Source: Chrysaora quinquecirrha (lineage: Eukaryota > Cnidaria > Scyphozoa > Semaeostomeae > Pelagiidae). From it: DNA of 64,000 bases. Position numbers and translations under genes: made by a program. This document shows, piece by piece, positions 47,574 through 60,255 of this stretch (position 1 is its first letter; the number at the start of each line of letters is the position of its first letter). The DNA lies in assembly GCA_014526335.1 (NCBI GenBank), contig JACTAT010000036.1, forward strand, positions 4,098,492 to 4,162,491, in the 5' to 3' direction. Under the pieces are notes generated by a model, which was not told the origin of the DNA, ran no database searches, and saw only the letters and a program-made list of their open reading frames with translations.

Positions 47574-50500
47574 TTAATACCGAGCATCCCATCGTCTTTT
47601 TCTATGAAACAATTTATCCATTAAACTTAATGGTTTGCTCTGTTGAGAAAAAGTGTCCTTTTCTCTATTGTTAATGTCGTCCCTTCTAATGTTTACCACA
47701 GTACTGGTACTGCATTCCTGTCGTACTGGTACAACTGCTGCAGGCTTCCCCGTGAACCTTGAGCTGCTTCCAGTGCTATAAGTCGGTCCCGTTACTGGTG
47801 CCGACACGATCTCCGAGTTGCCGTTCTTGCGATTAATTGTATCGGAACTTCTCACAGATAAAGCCTTTGAATTGTCGTCTTTGCGATTTGTCACATCTGT
47901 TCCTGACACTGGTAGGACCTTTGAGTTGTCGTCATTGCGATTTGTCGCATCTGAATTTCCCACGGGTACAGCCTTTGAGTTATCGTCCTTGCGATTAGTC
48001 GCATCTTTACTTGTCACGCTATCCCGTATAGGTGCACCTGGACCTGGTTTGAAATTTGAGCTACCTTTCTTGACTTCAATTATTTCGATGCTGCTATCGG
48101 TTTCGCTGACCTTCTCTTCTTCGATTGCATGAAGCTCATCGACTAGCTGAAAAGTAGGCTTAGCCGCAGCTTCTTCTTGAATTTGCTTTCGATTTTGCAG
48201 CACCTGAGACAAAACAGTGAAAACAAGATCCGAATTGTTTTAATGTGCGGACCAACCAAGACAACCCAGCTGTGTTCATTACCCTGATGGTGGGATGGAT
48301 TCCCTGTCCACCAATCCCTAGCAAAGATTCGAGTACCAAAGCTGAAGCGATAATTTCTCAAGTGAAAGTGGTCGGTTGTACTACCCCAGTCGGGAGTGGG
48401 AACAAGTTAAACGCTAGAGTAGAACTGAGGACCTCACCCAATCTTGTACGAGAGGCGTCAGTCCGAACTAGACTTATTACCTTCCTCCCACTCTTTCGGA
48501 AACAGCTTCTAACAACTACAACAACATACAGCTGTTTCCTCAGAGCATTGAACTCTTCAGAGTAGTTGGAGCGGGGTGGTGTAGTGTGGAGGAGCGTAGA
48601 CTACGACGAATGTAATAAGTCTAAGTCCGAACCACTATCGACGTACCGTGAAAGTCGTGTAAACTTGTTGCTGTTACTCGAATAACATTGTCGCTTAATA
48701 TAGTGGAGCCAAAGAACAATAGAAATCACCATGTTTAAAACGTTATTTGTTTATAACGTACCAAAAATACGGCCTTCAAGTATATATTACAACGGGATTA
48801 TACTGTAATAACGAGAGAAACTAGAACCAGGGAGAAACAGTAATTATTTTCTTGACCATTCGATGAAAACCAAGAGTTTTGAGACAGTGTGTGAGTGGGG
48901 CATTCCGATGTACTACTGACACATGTTCCCACAGAAAATAATTGAACTGGAGACCAAGGAAATAATGAAAGTTGACGTACAGTGCAAGTGAAAATCTTTG
49001 TTGATGAAAATGAAACTAATACCTGATTATACTTCTGTATTACTAAGTCTTTTATTGCTAGAGGCCTCAGTGGGCCTTGCACACCACCGTCTCTCCTGAC
49101 AAATACCTGAAAGAGTTAAGGTATACAAGATTTGCCATATATATCAATTTTCAAGCTCCATATTCATCTGCCGCAGCATGATAAATGACATATGGACGGA
49201 CGGGGATGTGTCGCCGAGATTTTGCATACCAATCCACTTATAATGTAGACACAGACACAGACCCTATATTATGGGTAATAACAAGCTAAATATGAGAGTG
49301 ATCAGGCTTTCAAGGCCATATTATTGCTTTAAATCGCACTACAAACATCTTCGACGCGATATAAACACTATTCGGACTCAAATTAAAGTGAATTTCTTTG
49401 GTTTTCTTCGATTTCCCATCCAGTTACATGGGGATTTGGCTTAAATCACACCCATGTTTAGAAAATTACAGGGCCAAAACCCGTCCATATGGGTGGCATA
49501 TGTCCGCACCAAAGTTTTATTACGTGCACCCAAAGCTTCAAAAAAGGAAGATAGATACAGCAACCACCTGTGCAATCTTTTCTAAGGATTCGATCTACGC
49601 TATCCGCCGAAAAAAATCAAGGCGTCTTTGCAATTTCAAGCGAATGCTTGAAAGCTAGTCAAAGCCGAAATGCGTTTTCGCTTTTAACTACAGGAATTAA
49701 AAAATACAAGTATTGGTGAAGGTGAAGGTGAAATGGTTTTTTAGCGCCAGTCGCTAGGATCTCAGTAGTAGGTCAACTAATCGAGACCTCGACCCTGGTT
49801 GTGACGCTACCGTGGCTGGGCTGGAACCCTGACCACACTGAGCTTCTGACACAACGAGTCAGCTGGATTACACCACAACGCCACAGCACCTTCACCAGTA
49901 GCACCTTCATCAGTATTATATACCTGATGTCTACCATTCTCATAAATTGAATTTGGATCTCCTTTATCGATCCAAAGCTCAATCACTTTCAGGAATCTGT
50001 CTCTGCTACTCTCTACAGGAATAAAGTTTATGCTAAAAAAGAAAAAAAGAAAATAACTTTTGGCCAGGGTAAAAAGATTTGTCTTGGCAATTATAATAGT
50101 TGGAGGCATCAAAAGCATTAAATGCAAGTTGTATGTATGTATAATAAAAAAGCACTTGTATTGCGCCATATTTCAACAGGGCTTAAAGGCGATTTTTTTA
50201 ATTTGAAGGGCTTCTGGTAGACTCGCCACACTGCAAACTCGCAACACGATAAAATTTAAAATTTAAATAAAAAAAATGAAATTATGTATTCATTAAATCT
50301 CATACAATTTTCCTAAACGGCTTTTCTGTGATTTATTTCCTGATATTGAAGGCGGCTTGTCCAGTTGGTCTTAATTAGTGCAGCGAGTCGGCTTTTGTTG
50401 AGACAACTTGACCAGATGTATGGTGAGTTGATTGTGGAATTTAGCCAGTGTGGCAAGCTGACAAGTTACCCAGGGAGTTCTTCCGGGGGGGGGTTCTTCC

Positions 50501-53500
50501 TTCTTCCATGGTGTAGGTATGTATAGATATGAGCTGCTCATTCGGACAGGGTTTTACCGATTATAGGTATCTTGTCAGGTATCGTTTTTGCCGATTTCGG
50601 AATACATTGGAGTGTCATTTTAAAAATTTCTTGTAGCACTTTTGTCTCAGGTATCCTATCGGGTCATACTGTTATCGAGGTATCGTTTGGGGTCGATTTT
50701 CTGTTTCGAATACGACTCTCGGCGGCTTCGAGCGATCCCCCAGGCCAAGTATTCCGTATAAAAGATCCAGTGGAAGATCAAGTAATGACGTCAGTCTATA
50801 TGACTGCTCTTAGGCATCTTTCGGATTTGCATTTCATCATATTTGGTATCCATTCATTCATGTATCTTTTTCACGATCTGCAGATATCAATTCGGGTCTT
50901 CTTTTTTACACCATGGAGGCTCACCTGTACCCTGTTATTTTTTTTTTAATTTTATAGAACCCCACAATTCTGTTAACTATTCGCAACAGTAAATGGAGCA
51001 AAGTAGCAAATGTCGTAAATGAATAAGACTTACGTGTATTGATGATCACGAACGATAGGTCTGAACTTTGCGAACTCTTTTCGTACCGTATCTATTATTC
51101 TGATTATCTGACTGTCATATAAATAAAGCCCTTCAACTACTCCTACAAATAAACATATACTCTTAGTTTGTAATAGAATCAATTGTACTAGAATCAATCC
51201 TTCATTGGCAGTCCTGGAAGGGAACACTTGGAGAAGGAAATATGTATTTATAAGGTTATCTCCAAAATCAAGGAGCAAGGAATAAAGGCGGGAATGAGGG
51301 GGGAATGACCAAGAACAGTGGGGGTGTAGCGAGAACAACGGGTCAAATTTTGCATCACATTTTTCCGCTATCTTAAAAAATACTTGTTTCTATCTGATCT
51401 TAGCAACTCTTAGGCAAACCAAAACGAAATCTACCAGCTTGAAACCCTTGTTCTGAAAAGCACTTCAAACATGTTTTTGAATGGGGTGGGGGGTCGTGAA
51501 AATCACTCCAAATATAAGAAACAGGCGGGCTTTACAGAAGTCTTCTTACAAGAAAGTGTTCTTATAAGAAAACGCGTATAGCTTGATTTCCAAAAACGCT
51601 AGATTTGGCAGGCTTTTGAAACGAACCAGATAGAAATGAATTTCAGCCTGTAAGACACCATCGTTTTCGATATTTTGTAATTGCTTGGTTAGAAATATCT
51701 CGAGAGTTAAAGCTTTCAGCGTTTGTGCCGTGATGCTTTTCCAACATCTCTAACGATGCGAAATCATTCGCAAACGATGGAACGTAAATGAAGTGTAGAA
51801 AATTGGGGTCGATTTTTCTGTTTCGAATACGACTCTCGGCGGCTTCGAGCGATCCCCCAGGCCCAGTATTCCGCATAAAAGATCCAGTGGAAGACGCATC
51901 CCCGATGATCTTCCGGGAGCTACGATTATGGCCCGATTATGGGAAGAAGCTTTTGCACAAGCGTTAATGTTAGCATTGAAAAGGGAAAATTAAATACAAT
52001 ACAGCATTTTTGTTCTATTCTATTCTCTTCTACCAGATACTGTCTCCTTCCAAAGGGAAATTACGACAGGGGACAGGCCAGAGTGGAAACTCAGCTAATA
52101 CCATTGCAAATATGGGGACCTATGATCAGTATTGGATGGGAAAAATCATCTACTTGCTTCTTGCTTCAAGCTGCCCATATTGTTAAGGGAGTGCACATAA
52201 GCTCTAAACTTTGTCTAGATACTTTGTTCATTGGGAGTCATGATATAAAGACCAATTTCAAGATGAATGGTGTTAAAATGTGTATCAGTAATTGGTTTCA
52301 AAACAATACCAATTTAAAGCAACACAAGTTCTTTCGTAACAGGCAAAAGGTCTCCTCCTCCCCCAGATCGCATGAGACCCCCATTTCTTGTCGCCATATC
52401 AATATCATACTATAAGAAGGGTTAGCTTACCATCATCAGTTATTCCCCCAAGCATAACGCCACCTTCAGCATTCAAAAATGCAGGACCATATTTACAAAT
52501 GTACTAAAAATGAAAAGAAGACTTTGCAAAAGAACAATCTTAAGGTAATAAAGAAGTTGCACAATGGGGTGTACTGGATGGACATTTCCACCCAACTTTT
52601 CTCAACAACCAATTTTCTACTTTGCCTTAATTTAACGAGAAACTGCATTTGAGAAATTGCAGTCCTTAGTGACAGGGAATTCAAAGAGCCATGATGCTTT
52701 TACGGGCTTTTAAAAGGCGTTTTCTTCACTCTGAAGGGTGTGGTCCTGAAAAAATTCCCCTAGGAGCAACCTCCCAGACTTCCATCTTTGGCCGCTCAAC
52801 TCCCAGGTCCAACCCAACATCTAGTGACTAGCATTGCACCTGGTATAATGCTAGAAAGTTCATGATATTTTGAAGAAAAAAATTGAGGAGCATTATGCAT
52901 GCCAAATAGAAGCATTATGGTAGGTTAGTCTGAAGACAATAAAAAATGGATATTAATTTAAAGGGGATGTTTGGACTGAATCCATTAAATCTCATGAAAC
53001 AGAAGAATGTCTATCTGTAGTAACCTATGCTAGTAGAAATTAATCCTTATTAATCCTAGTTCTAGAAAGTAAAGAATCCAGCACAATATTCATAGACATC
53101 AAAATGACAAACTAACCTCATTTTTAGTTGCTAATATGTCACTCTGCCATTAACGGGGCGGGAGCATCATCAGAGTGAAGAATTTGGTTTTCTCCATTTA
53201 TTAAAAGTTTGATCGATGCTTTGCATTCATCGTATTTGTCATAATGGCTTTCTGTTGAATTTAATGGACTGTTCTAAAAATTATTTACTCCATTGTTTTC
53301 TGTTCTTTCCTCCTCCAGTAATAGAAAAATGATCTCCATGAATTAGAATTCAACAGAAAGCCTTTACGGCGAATACAACAAATGCGACACATTGATCAAA
53401 ATTTTGACAAAATCAAGAAAATGGAATCCTTCACTCTGATGATGCTCCCCCTTAATGGTGGAGTGAAAATATTAGTAACTTAAAATGAGGTTAGTTTGCT

Positions 53501-53692
53501 ATTTTGATGTTAATCAATATTATCATTTCGTTGGCTAACCTAAAATGACATCTTTAAAAGATTAGAATCCAGCATGAACTTACATCTTTTAGAACATCAT
53601 CTTGGATCATTCCAGCTCCAGCTTTAAACTCGTAATTTCTGTCTTCAGTTGTATTTATAACCTCATGATATATATAATATTGTCTCTTCATC
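47574..53692 (-). CDS. SLFNL1: Schlafen-like AlbA_2 domain protein, SLFNL1-type
   Basis: Exons: 53584-53692, 52431-52503, 51034-51142, 49924-50032, 49023-49106 and 47574-48203, all in phase with GT/AG ends. The product starts MKRQYYIYHEVINTTEDR if the ATG right after the acceptor is used. Next come the AlbA_2 core NYEFKAG and FLNAEGGVMLGGITDDGVVE, then INFIPVESS, VFVRRDGGVQGPL and a Gln/Glu-rich helix, ending HRKRRWDARY. This order matches SLFNL1 rather than vertebrate Schlafens with helicase domains. The family fold is nucleic-acid binding, some members being tRNA/rRNA nucleases; activity here is unproven. The last exon encodes four imperfect ~20-residue repeats around NRKDDNSKA. A 5' exon candidate is 54687-54767 (MAALLKKLKTLFKRKSED). 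It ends in phase 0 and would need the alternative acceptor at ~53,686. Confidence 0.85.
49715..49890 (-). mobile_element. SINE of the second tRNA-derived family (most complete copy)
   Basis: On the minus strand: GGTGCTGTGGCGTTGTGGTG (A-box-like), GGTTCCAGCCC (B-box-like), GAGGTCTCGATTAG, GAGATCCTAGCG and a terminal CTTCACCTTCACC short repeat. It lies in an SLFNL1-like intron ~30 bp downstream of exon 49924-50032. Confidence 0.75.
50689..50779 (+). repeat. ~90 bp direct repeat, copy A
   Basis: Shares with 51,804-51,895 a ~90 bp segment containing CGACTCTCGGCGGCTTCGAG and AAAGATCCAGTGGAAGA, with few mismatches. Both copies are in the same SLFNL1-like intronic region, flanking exon 51034-51142. 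The source element is unknown. Confidence 0.8.
51804..51895 (+). repeat. ~90 bp direct repeat, copy B
   Basis: Partner of the copy at 50,689-50,779, in the next intron. About three single-base differences. Confidence 0.8.
53096..53510. mobile_element. ~415 bp element with >80 bp terminal inverted repeats in an SLFNL1-like intron
   Basis: The left arm has ACATCAAAATGACAAAC, CTAACCTCATTTTT, then GGGAGCATCATCAGAGTGAA. The right arm has the complement in the mirror order (TTCACTCTGATGATGCTCCC, AAAATGAGGTTAG, ATTTTGATGT). An inner TTTCTGTTGAAT/ATTCAACAGAAA pair continues the hairpin. It lies 74 bp from exon 53584-53692. Confidence 0.8.
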
Positions 53693-54686
53693 CTAGAAAA
53701 ACATTGCAAATTTTGTTTACTCATAATGTAAAGAAAAATAACAACTTATTGGAAAAACGTTTTTGTTTTTTACATGAACTTTACAATAGTCACCTTTTTG
53801 TACATATCTGCCTTGGTGTGAATTGAAGACCAGGTGTGGATACATATTTTATTCGTTTCTAATAAAGATACAAAGAGATCGCATAAAATGATATTGTACA
53901 TAACAATTAAATCTTTTAATTTAATGGGGATCAATCTCATGGTACCATATAATAAAAGAGAGGGGACTGCCTGAAGCCTGCCTCAAAGGCACAAGTCTGT
54001 ATTTTCAGGAATGGAATTTAGACCATAGGACGCAAAAAGATGCAGGAACCAGGAAGGGGCCATTAATTCAACCTTGAAAAGTGCAACTTTTTCTTGATAC
54101 CTTGGGGGTTAGCACCCTTTCTATTTTCAATATGAAAATGATATTTTGGTGCCCTTCCTGTGCTGTGCTTTAACATTACACAGATAAGATATCTAACGTT
54201 TTTTTTTTAATTTCCAAACTACTCTTTAAATAAAAGAAACATAATCTAGGTCTAACAGTTTGCTGACAAATTTATTGAACAAATGCAAGCCCCAGTCTGC
54301 AGAGCATGACAGAACTCAACTAGATCTCGTGAGAAAAATTTTCCACATGCATTGCGTGCATGCCTGATTTTCTGGGGTGCAGCTTGCATTTGACCCCAAC
54401 ACAAATTTCCTCGTGCATGCAGTTGCCATGCTCTGCAGGCTGGTGCAAGCACCCCCTTTATTTTGGCCCCCCATAAATGAGATTCTGAATGCTGTTGTTG
54501 TTCAAAGTCCTCCCCTCCAATTTCAGCCCCCAGCAATTAGGCACCAAATATAAGTGCGCAATTGTATATAGATCATATGTCTGTATTTATTGATAGGCAA
54601 TCAATGGCATGGCGTGTCCTCTCTTGCTGGTGGATGGCCTAGATACAACAACAATAAAAAGACACACATGGAACAAAGTTTCTTAC

Positions 54687-54767
54687 AGCAGGTTTGCTTT
54701 CATTGTTGTCATCATCTTCGCTTTTTCTTTTAAATAATGTCTTTAATTTTTTTAAAAGTGCAGCCAT
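54687..54767 (-). CDS. candidate first coding exon of the SLFNL1-like gene
   Basis: 27 codons starting MAALLKKLKTLFKRKSED, basic then acidic, ending at a good GTAAGA donor in phase 0. It lies ~1 kb upstream of exon 53584-53692 on the same strand. Joining needs an acceptor six bases inside the obvious one, or an unseen exon between, so it is only a candidate. Confidence 0.4.
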
Positions 54768-55261
54768 TTAGCCCCAAAAATGAGAATTATGAAATATTTT
54801 CTAGAAACCAATGACAAATGTCAAACTTTAAATCGAAGGCAAGATTGTTGAAGAGAGCATCAGGATCAGCAAAGCACAGCAGCAGGCTCCGCGGCTCCAC
54901 AATTCCAAGTTCCCGCCTTGCCTCATATTGAAAACGAGGTGATGTTGAAGGTCTTGGCTGTTCCTCGATGTATCAGAGAATGAATAACTGCGTAGTGCGC
55001 ATGCGAGCAACAACTTGCCCATAGCAATAGCTACGTGCCCAATCAAGAACGAACCAACAGGCACCACCAGATATGGCAAATACGACAGTGCAATATACAA
55101 ACACCCTAAACTAATACTGTAATCTTACTTCATCACAAGCATGCATCAGACGGGGCGGCAAATAGTAGCAAACGCATACGTTGTAAATTATACATGAAAC
55201 CGAACGGTCCTAATAGTAAGAGAACTACTAAGGAATGCAGATACATTAGGTTATAAGCATA

Positions 55262-56680
55262 CGAGCGTACATAGCCCCACATGTTGTGGAGATGGTTGAG
55301 ACTGTGCGGTGATACATAGGTATATAGTAGTACAGGCATACATGGCCCCGAATGTTGTGGAGATGGTGGAGAGATGCATAGCTATGTAGTAGTACGGGCA
55401 TACATGGCCCCGAATGTTGTAGAGACGGTGGAGACGGTGGAGAGATAGTTATAGGCATATAGTAGTACAGGCATACATGGCCCCGAATGTTGTGGAGACG
55501 GTGGAGACGGTGGAGAGATACATAGGTATATAGTAGTACAGGCATACATGGCCCCGAATGTTGTGGAGATGGTGGAGATGGTGGAGAGATGCATAGCTAT
55601 ATAGTAGTACAGGCATACATGGCCCCGAATTTTGTGGAGACGGTGGAGACGGTGGAGAGATGCATAGGTATATAGTAGTACAGGCATACATGGCCCCGAA
55701 TGTTGTGGAGATGGTGGAGATGGTGGAGAGATGCATAGCTATATAGTAGTACAGGCATACATGGACCCGAATGTTGTGGAGACGGTGGAGACGTTGGAGA
55801 GATAGTTACAGGCATATAGTAGTACAGGCATACATGGCCCCGAATGTTGTGAAGACGGTGGAGATGGTGGAGAGATAGTTATAGGCATATAGTAGTACAG
55901 GCATACATGGCCCCGAATGTTGTGGAGACGGTGGAGACGGTGGAGAGATACATAGGTATATAGTAGTACAGGCATACATGGCCCCGAATGTTGTGGAGAC
56001 GGTGGAGACGGTGGAGAGATGCATAGCTATATAGTAGTACAGGCATACATGGACCCGAATGTTGTGGAGACGGTGGAGACGGTGGAGAGATAGTTATAGG
56101 CATATATTAGTACAGGCATACATGGCCCCGAATGTTGTGGAGACGGTGGAGATGGTGGAGAGATAGTTATAGGCATATAGTAGACAGGCATACATGGCCC
56201 CGAATGTTGTGGAGACGGTGGAGATGGTGGAGAGATAGTTATAGGCATATAGTAGTACAGGCATACATGGCCCCGAATGTTGTGGAGACGGTGGAGACGG
56301 TGGAGAGATAGTTATAGGCATATAGTAGTACAGGCATACATGGCCCCGAATGTTGTGGAGACGGTGGAGATGGTGGAGAGATAGTTATAGGCATATAGTA
56401 GTACAGGCATACATGGCCCCGAATGTTGTGGAGACGGTGGAGACGGTGAAGAGATACATAGGTATATAGTAGTACAGGCATACATGGCCCCGAATGTTGT
56501 GGAGACTGTGGAGACGGTGGAGAGATACATAGATATATAGTAGCAGAGGCATACATGGCCCCAAATGTTGTGGAGACTGTGGAGACGGTGGAGAGATACA
56601 TAGATATATATTAGTACAGGCATACATGGCCCCGAAAATTGTGGAGACGGTGGAGACGGTGGAGAGATACGAGTGGTTCT
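55262..56680 (-). repeat. ~72 bp minisatellite, left array (about 20 units)
   Basis: Unit landmarks in order: ACATGGCCCCGAATGTTGTG, GAGACGGTGGAGACGGTGG, GAGATACATAGGTATATAG or a GATAGTTATAGGC variant, then TAGTACAGGC. Unit variants alternate. Overlapping frames of up to ~120 codons across it are artefacts. Confidence 0.97.
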
Positions 56681-56929
56681 GCGTGCTGCGTTATTGGACC
56701 ATTCAATGCGTGATTTGACGAGATCAGAATTTTTGCCCGTGAATGCGTGAATCTAATTGGAAGCGTGTAGCATGAAATCGCTTCGTACGTACAGCTCGTG
56801 ATTTCGTGATTCACATATTGACGGCGTAAACCCATCGTTGATCGGTTGATCGTTGACCGTGATCATTTTTGTTCGTCGTAAATCTATAAGCCACCCCCCC
56901 AAATCTTAATTTTCTGTCTTCCCTGCTGC
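56674..56929. mobile_element. dispersed repeat (GCGTGAATGCGTGAATCTAA type), copy A, interrupted by the hAT insertion
   Basis: Shares GGTTCTGCGTG, GGACCATT, ATGCGTGATTT, GTGAATGCGTGAATCTAA, CTCGTGATTTCGTGATT and AATCTTAATTTT in the same order with 62,580-62,870. Its right part is displaced by the 741 bp element. Confidence 0.75.
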
Positions 56930-57670
56930 CAGGGCCGTCCCTACATTGGGGGTGTTGGGGGTGCGACCCCCCCTGGAAAAAGGACCAGTCGGCTAATCGG
57001 TAGTTTCGGTCTGCGAAATCACTCTTTTATGCATTCCTGAATCATTGATGCAGAGTAAAGGCTAAGTAAAAAACAATGGGAAATAAAACAGAACTACTGC
57101 AAAAGCATGGAGCGTCTTTGCTTGACAAGGGAGGGCCGACCAACGAAGTTGTACAATCAAAATTTTCCAGAATATGCCATATTTTTTCCATTTTCGGCGG
57201 TTCACCGGCCACGATGCACCAGACCAACAAATCTATAGATGTATTAATTGTACTGTAATGTAGTATCAATAAGACTCTATAGCAAGCAATAATATTTGTC
57301 AATCTTTTGGATTCCTTTAGAATTCAGATGTTCAAAGAAGTTTCGGTTTTTTACTACAATTTTGAAGTTTTGTGCCACTCAAAGACCATAAAAATTCTGT
57401 ACGAATTCCACGATAGAGTTTCAAGAAAACTGCATTTTAAGAGTTCCGAAAGGGCCGTTAGAGCGATTCTAGCTTCAGGTTTTTCCAAAATTTTCGGGGG
57501 AGCATGCCCCCGGACCTTCTAACACAATGCCCGTTTTACTCGCGCCCATCAAAACTTAAGCACTCTTGTACGCCGATTTGATGATGCCTAGAAAGATTTT
57601 TCAGTTCGACTCTAGTCGGCAAATCGAGACGGTCACACCCCCCATGAAAACTTTTCTCGGAACGGCCCTG
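56930..57670. mobile_element. 741 bp non-autonomous hAT-like transposon with 8 bp target duplications
   Basis: Termini CAGGGCCGTCCC and the complement CAGGGCCGTTCC form ~12 bp TIRs. The 8 bp CCTGCTGC flanks it exactly on both sides (56922-56929 and 57671-57678). 8 bp duplications and CAGGG ends are hAT features. G-rich sub-terminal parts (GGGGGTGTTGGGGGTGC) are present. No transposase. Confidence 0.9.
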
Positions 57671-57678
57671 CCTGCTGC

Positions 57679-58620
57679 AGATCGTAAAAATAATTGTTGA
57701 CTGCCAATCCGACACATGAATGAATTTCAAGCCGAGGGCCATTTCATTCGTTGAAAAAGCGTGCGAGATTCCTATTTAAAAAAAGGACTCTTAAAAGTTT
57801 CCTACGAAAACAATATAGTAGAGATTCCAGCTGAGGGTGTATGAAATTCCAAGGAGTGACTCGCTCCTCCGTTCAAGCGCGCTTAAATCCAATCTTGCAC
57901 AAAAATCGGCAGAGAAAGGCGTGAAATGCGTGCACGTGAGAATCTAGTTCCATGTCCATGGTGTATGGGGTGTATGACTGCTTGCATGGTTGAAAAATTG
58001 TGCGTTATTACGAGACTCGAGACCCTCTTTAGTGGGCCTCCAGGTAATTGTTATGGTCAGCAATTGTAAATATAATGTTAGAATTAAGTTCTAATATGGC
58101 AAGTACAAGGAGGTAGTAGCCATTGCTTGATATTTTTGAAATAGAAAGAAAAATGTGAGATACAGTCATTTTTTTATAAGAAATTATGTTCTTAGCCATA
58201 TAGTAAGGTTTTTTTTATCTTTTTATTTTAAAATTTTCACCTAGTCCATAATGGCTCTAGAAACCTTAAAATCGCTTATTGGTATAGTAAAAGTGTCTTA
58301 AATTATTTAATTTGGAAAATTTAAGAATTTTTGAAAAAAGGCATAAATGTGAAGTATCATGTTCTTACCAGTCTAAATATGGACATTTGCCGGAATTCAC
58401 CCAAAGTATGATAGTTCTTGGGAATAATTTGTACTTAAAATTTACACTAGCACATCAGTAGAATGAAATCATCAACTAATCCATTTTGCAATTTGTATAT
58501 AAGTTTTGACGTTCCATTCTCAAAGAAATATGATTTGATTAACAACAATAGCTATTTTGAAAGATGCTGTTTTCTATGCAATGATAACTATTCCAGGTAA
58601 AGTCGCCAGATTATCAGAGA
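57679..58620. other. AT-rich core between the minisatellite arrays
   Basis: About 0.94 kb with no recognised exon or RNA gene; strongly AT-rich from ~58,060. Confidence 0.5.
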
Positions 58621-58625
58621 CATTC

Positions 58626-60255
58626 AGGAGGTTTAACCGTCTCCACCGTCTCCACAACATTCGGGACCATGTATGCCTGTACTACTATATACCTATGTAT
58701 CTCTCCACCGTCTCCACCGTCTCCACAACATTCGGGGCCATGTATGCCTGTACTACTATATACCTATGTATCTCTCCACCGTCTCCACCGTCTCCACAAC
58801 ATTCGGGGCCATGTATGCCTGTACTACTATATACCTATGTATCTCTCCACCGTCTCCACCGTCTCCACCGTCTCCACAACATTCGGGGCCATGTATGCCT
58901 GTACTACTATATACCTATGTATCTCTCCACCGTCTCCACCGTCTCCACAACATTCGGGGCCATGTATGCCTGTACTACTATATACCTATGTATCTCTCCA
59001 CCGTCTCCACCGTCTCCACAACATTCGGGGCCATGTATGCCTGTACTACTATATGCCTATAACTATCTCTCCACCGTCTCCACCGTCTCCACAACATTCG
59101 GGGCCATGTATGCCTGTACTACTATATACCTATAACTATCTCTCCACCGTCTCCACCGTCTCCACAACATTTGGGCCATGTATGCCTGTACTACTATATG
59201 CCTCTAACTATCTCTCCACCGTCTCCACCATCTCCACAACATTCGGGGCCATGTATGCCTGTACTACTATATACCTATGTATCACTCCACCGTCTCCACC
59301 GTCTCCACAACATTCGGGGCCATGTATGCCTGTACTACTATATAGCTATGCATCTCTCCACCGTCTCCACCGTCTCCACAACATTCGGGGCCATGTATGC
59401 CTGTACTACTATATACCTATGTATCTCTCCACCGTCTCCACCGTCTCCACAACATTCGGGGCCATGTATGCCTGTACTACTATATGCCTATAACTATCTC
59501 TCCACCGTCTCCACCGTCTCCACAACATTCGGGGCCATGTATGCCTGTACTACTATATGCCTATAACTATCTCTCCACCGTCTCCACCGTCTCCACAACA
59601 TTCGGGGCCATGTATGCCTGTACTACTATATGCCTATAACTATCTCTCCACCGTCTCCACCATCTCCACAACATTCGGGGCCATGTATGCCTGTACTACT
59701 ATATGCCTATAACTATCTCTCCACCGTCTCCACCGTCTCCACAACATTCGGGGCCATGTATGCCTGTACTACTATATGCCTATAACTATCTCTCCACCGT
59801 CTCCACCGTCTCCACAACATTCGGGGCCATGTATGCCTGTACTACTATATACCTATAACTATCTCTCCACCGTCTCCACCGTCTCCACAACATTTGGGCC
59901 ATGTATGCCTGTACTACTATATGCCTCTAACTATCTCTCCACCGTCTCCACCATCTCCACAACATTCGGGGCCATGTATGCCTGTACTACTATATGCCTA
60001 TAACTATCTCTCCACCGTCTCCACCGTCTCCACAACATTCGGGGCCATGTATGCCTGTACTACTATATACCTATAACTATCTCTCCACCGTCTCCACCGT
60101 CTCCACAACATTTGGGCCATGTATGCCTGTACTACTATATGCCTATAAGTATCTCTCCACCGTCTCCACCGTGTCCACAACATTTGGGCCCATGTATGCC
60201 TGTACTACTATATACCTATAAGTATCTCTCCATCATCTCCACTGTCTCCACATTA
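58626..60255 (+). repeat. ~72 bp minisatellite, right array (about 22 units), inverted relative to the left array
   Basis: The complement of the left array's unit: CTCCACCGTCTCCACAAC, ATTCGGGGCCATGTATGCC, TGTACTACTATATACC. The first and last units are diverged. Long frames (up to 274 codons) are artefacts of the period. Confidence 0.97.

Noticed and set aside
51939..52415. 158-codon plus-strand frame with ATG
   Set aside because: Antisense within an SLFNL1-like intron, no recognisable domain, and it overlaps dispersed-repeat sequence; judged chance.
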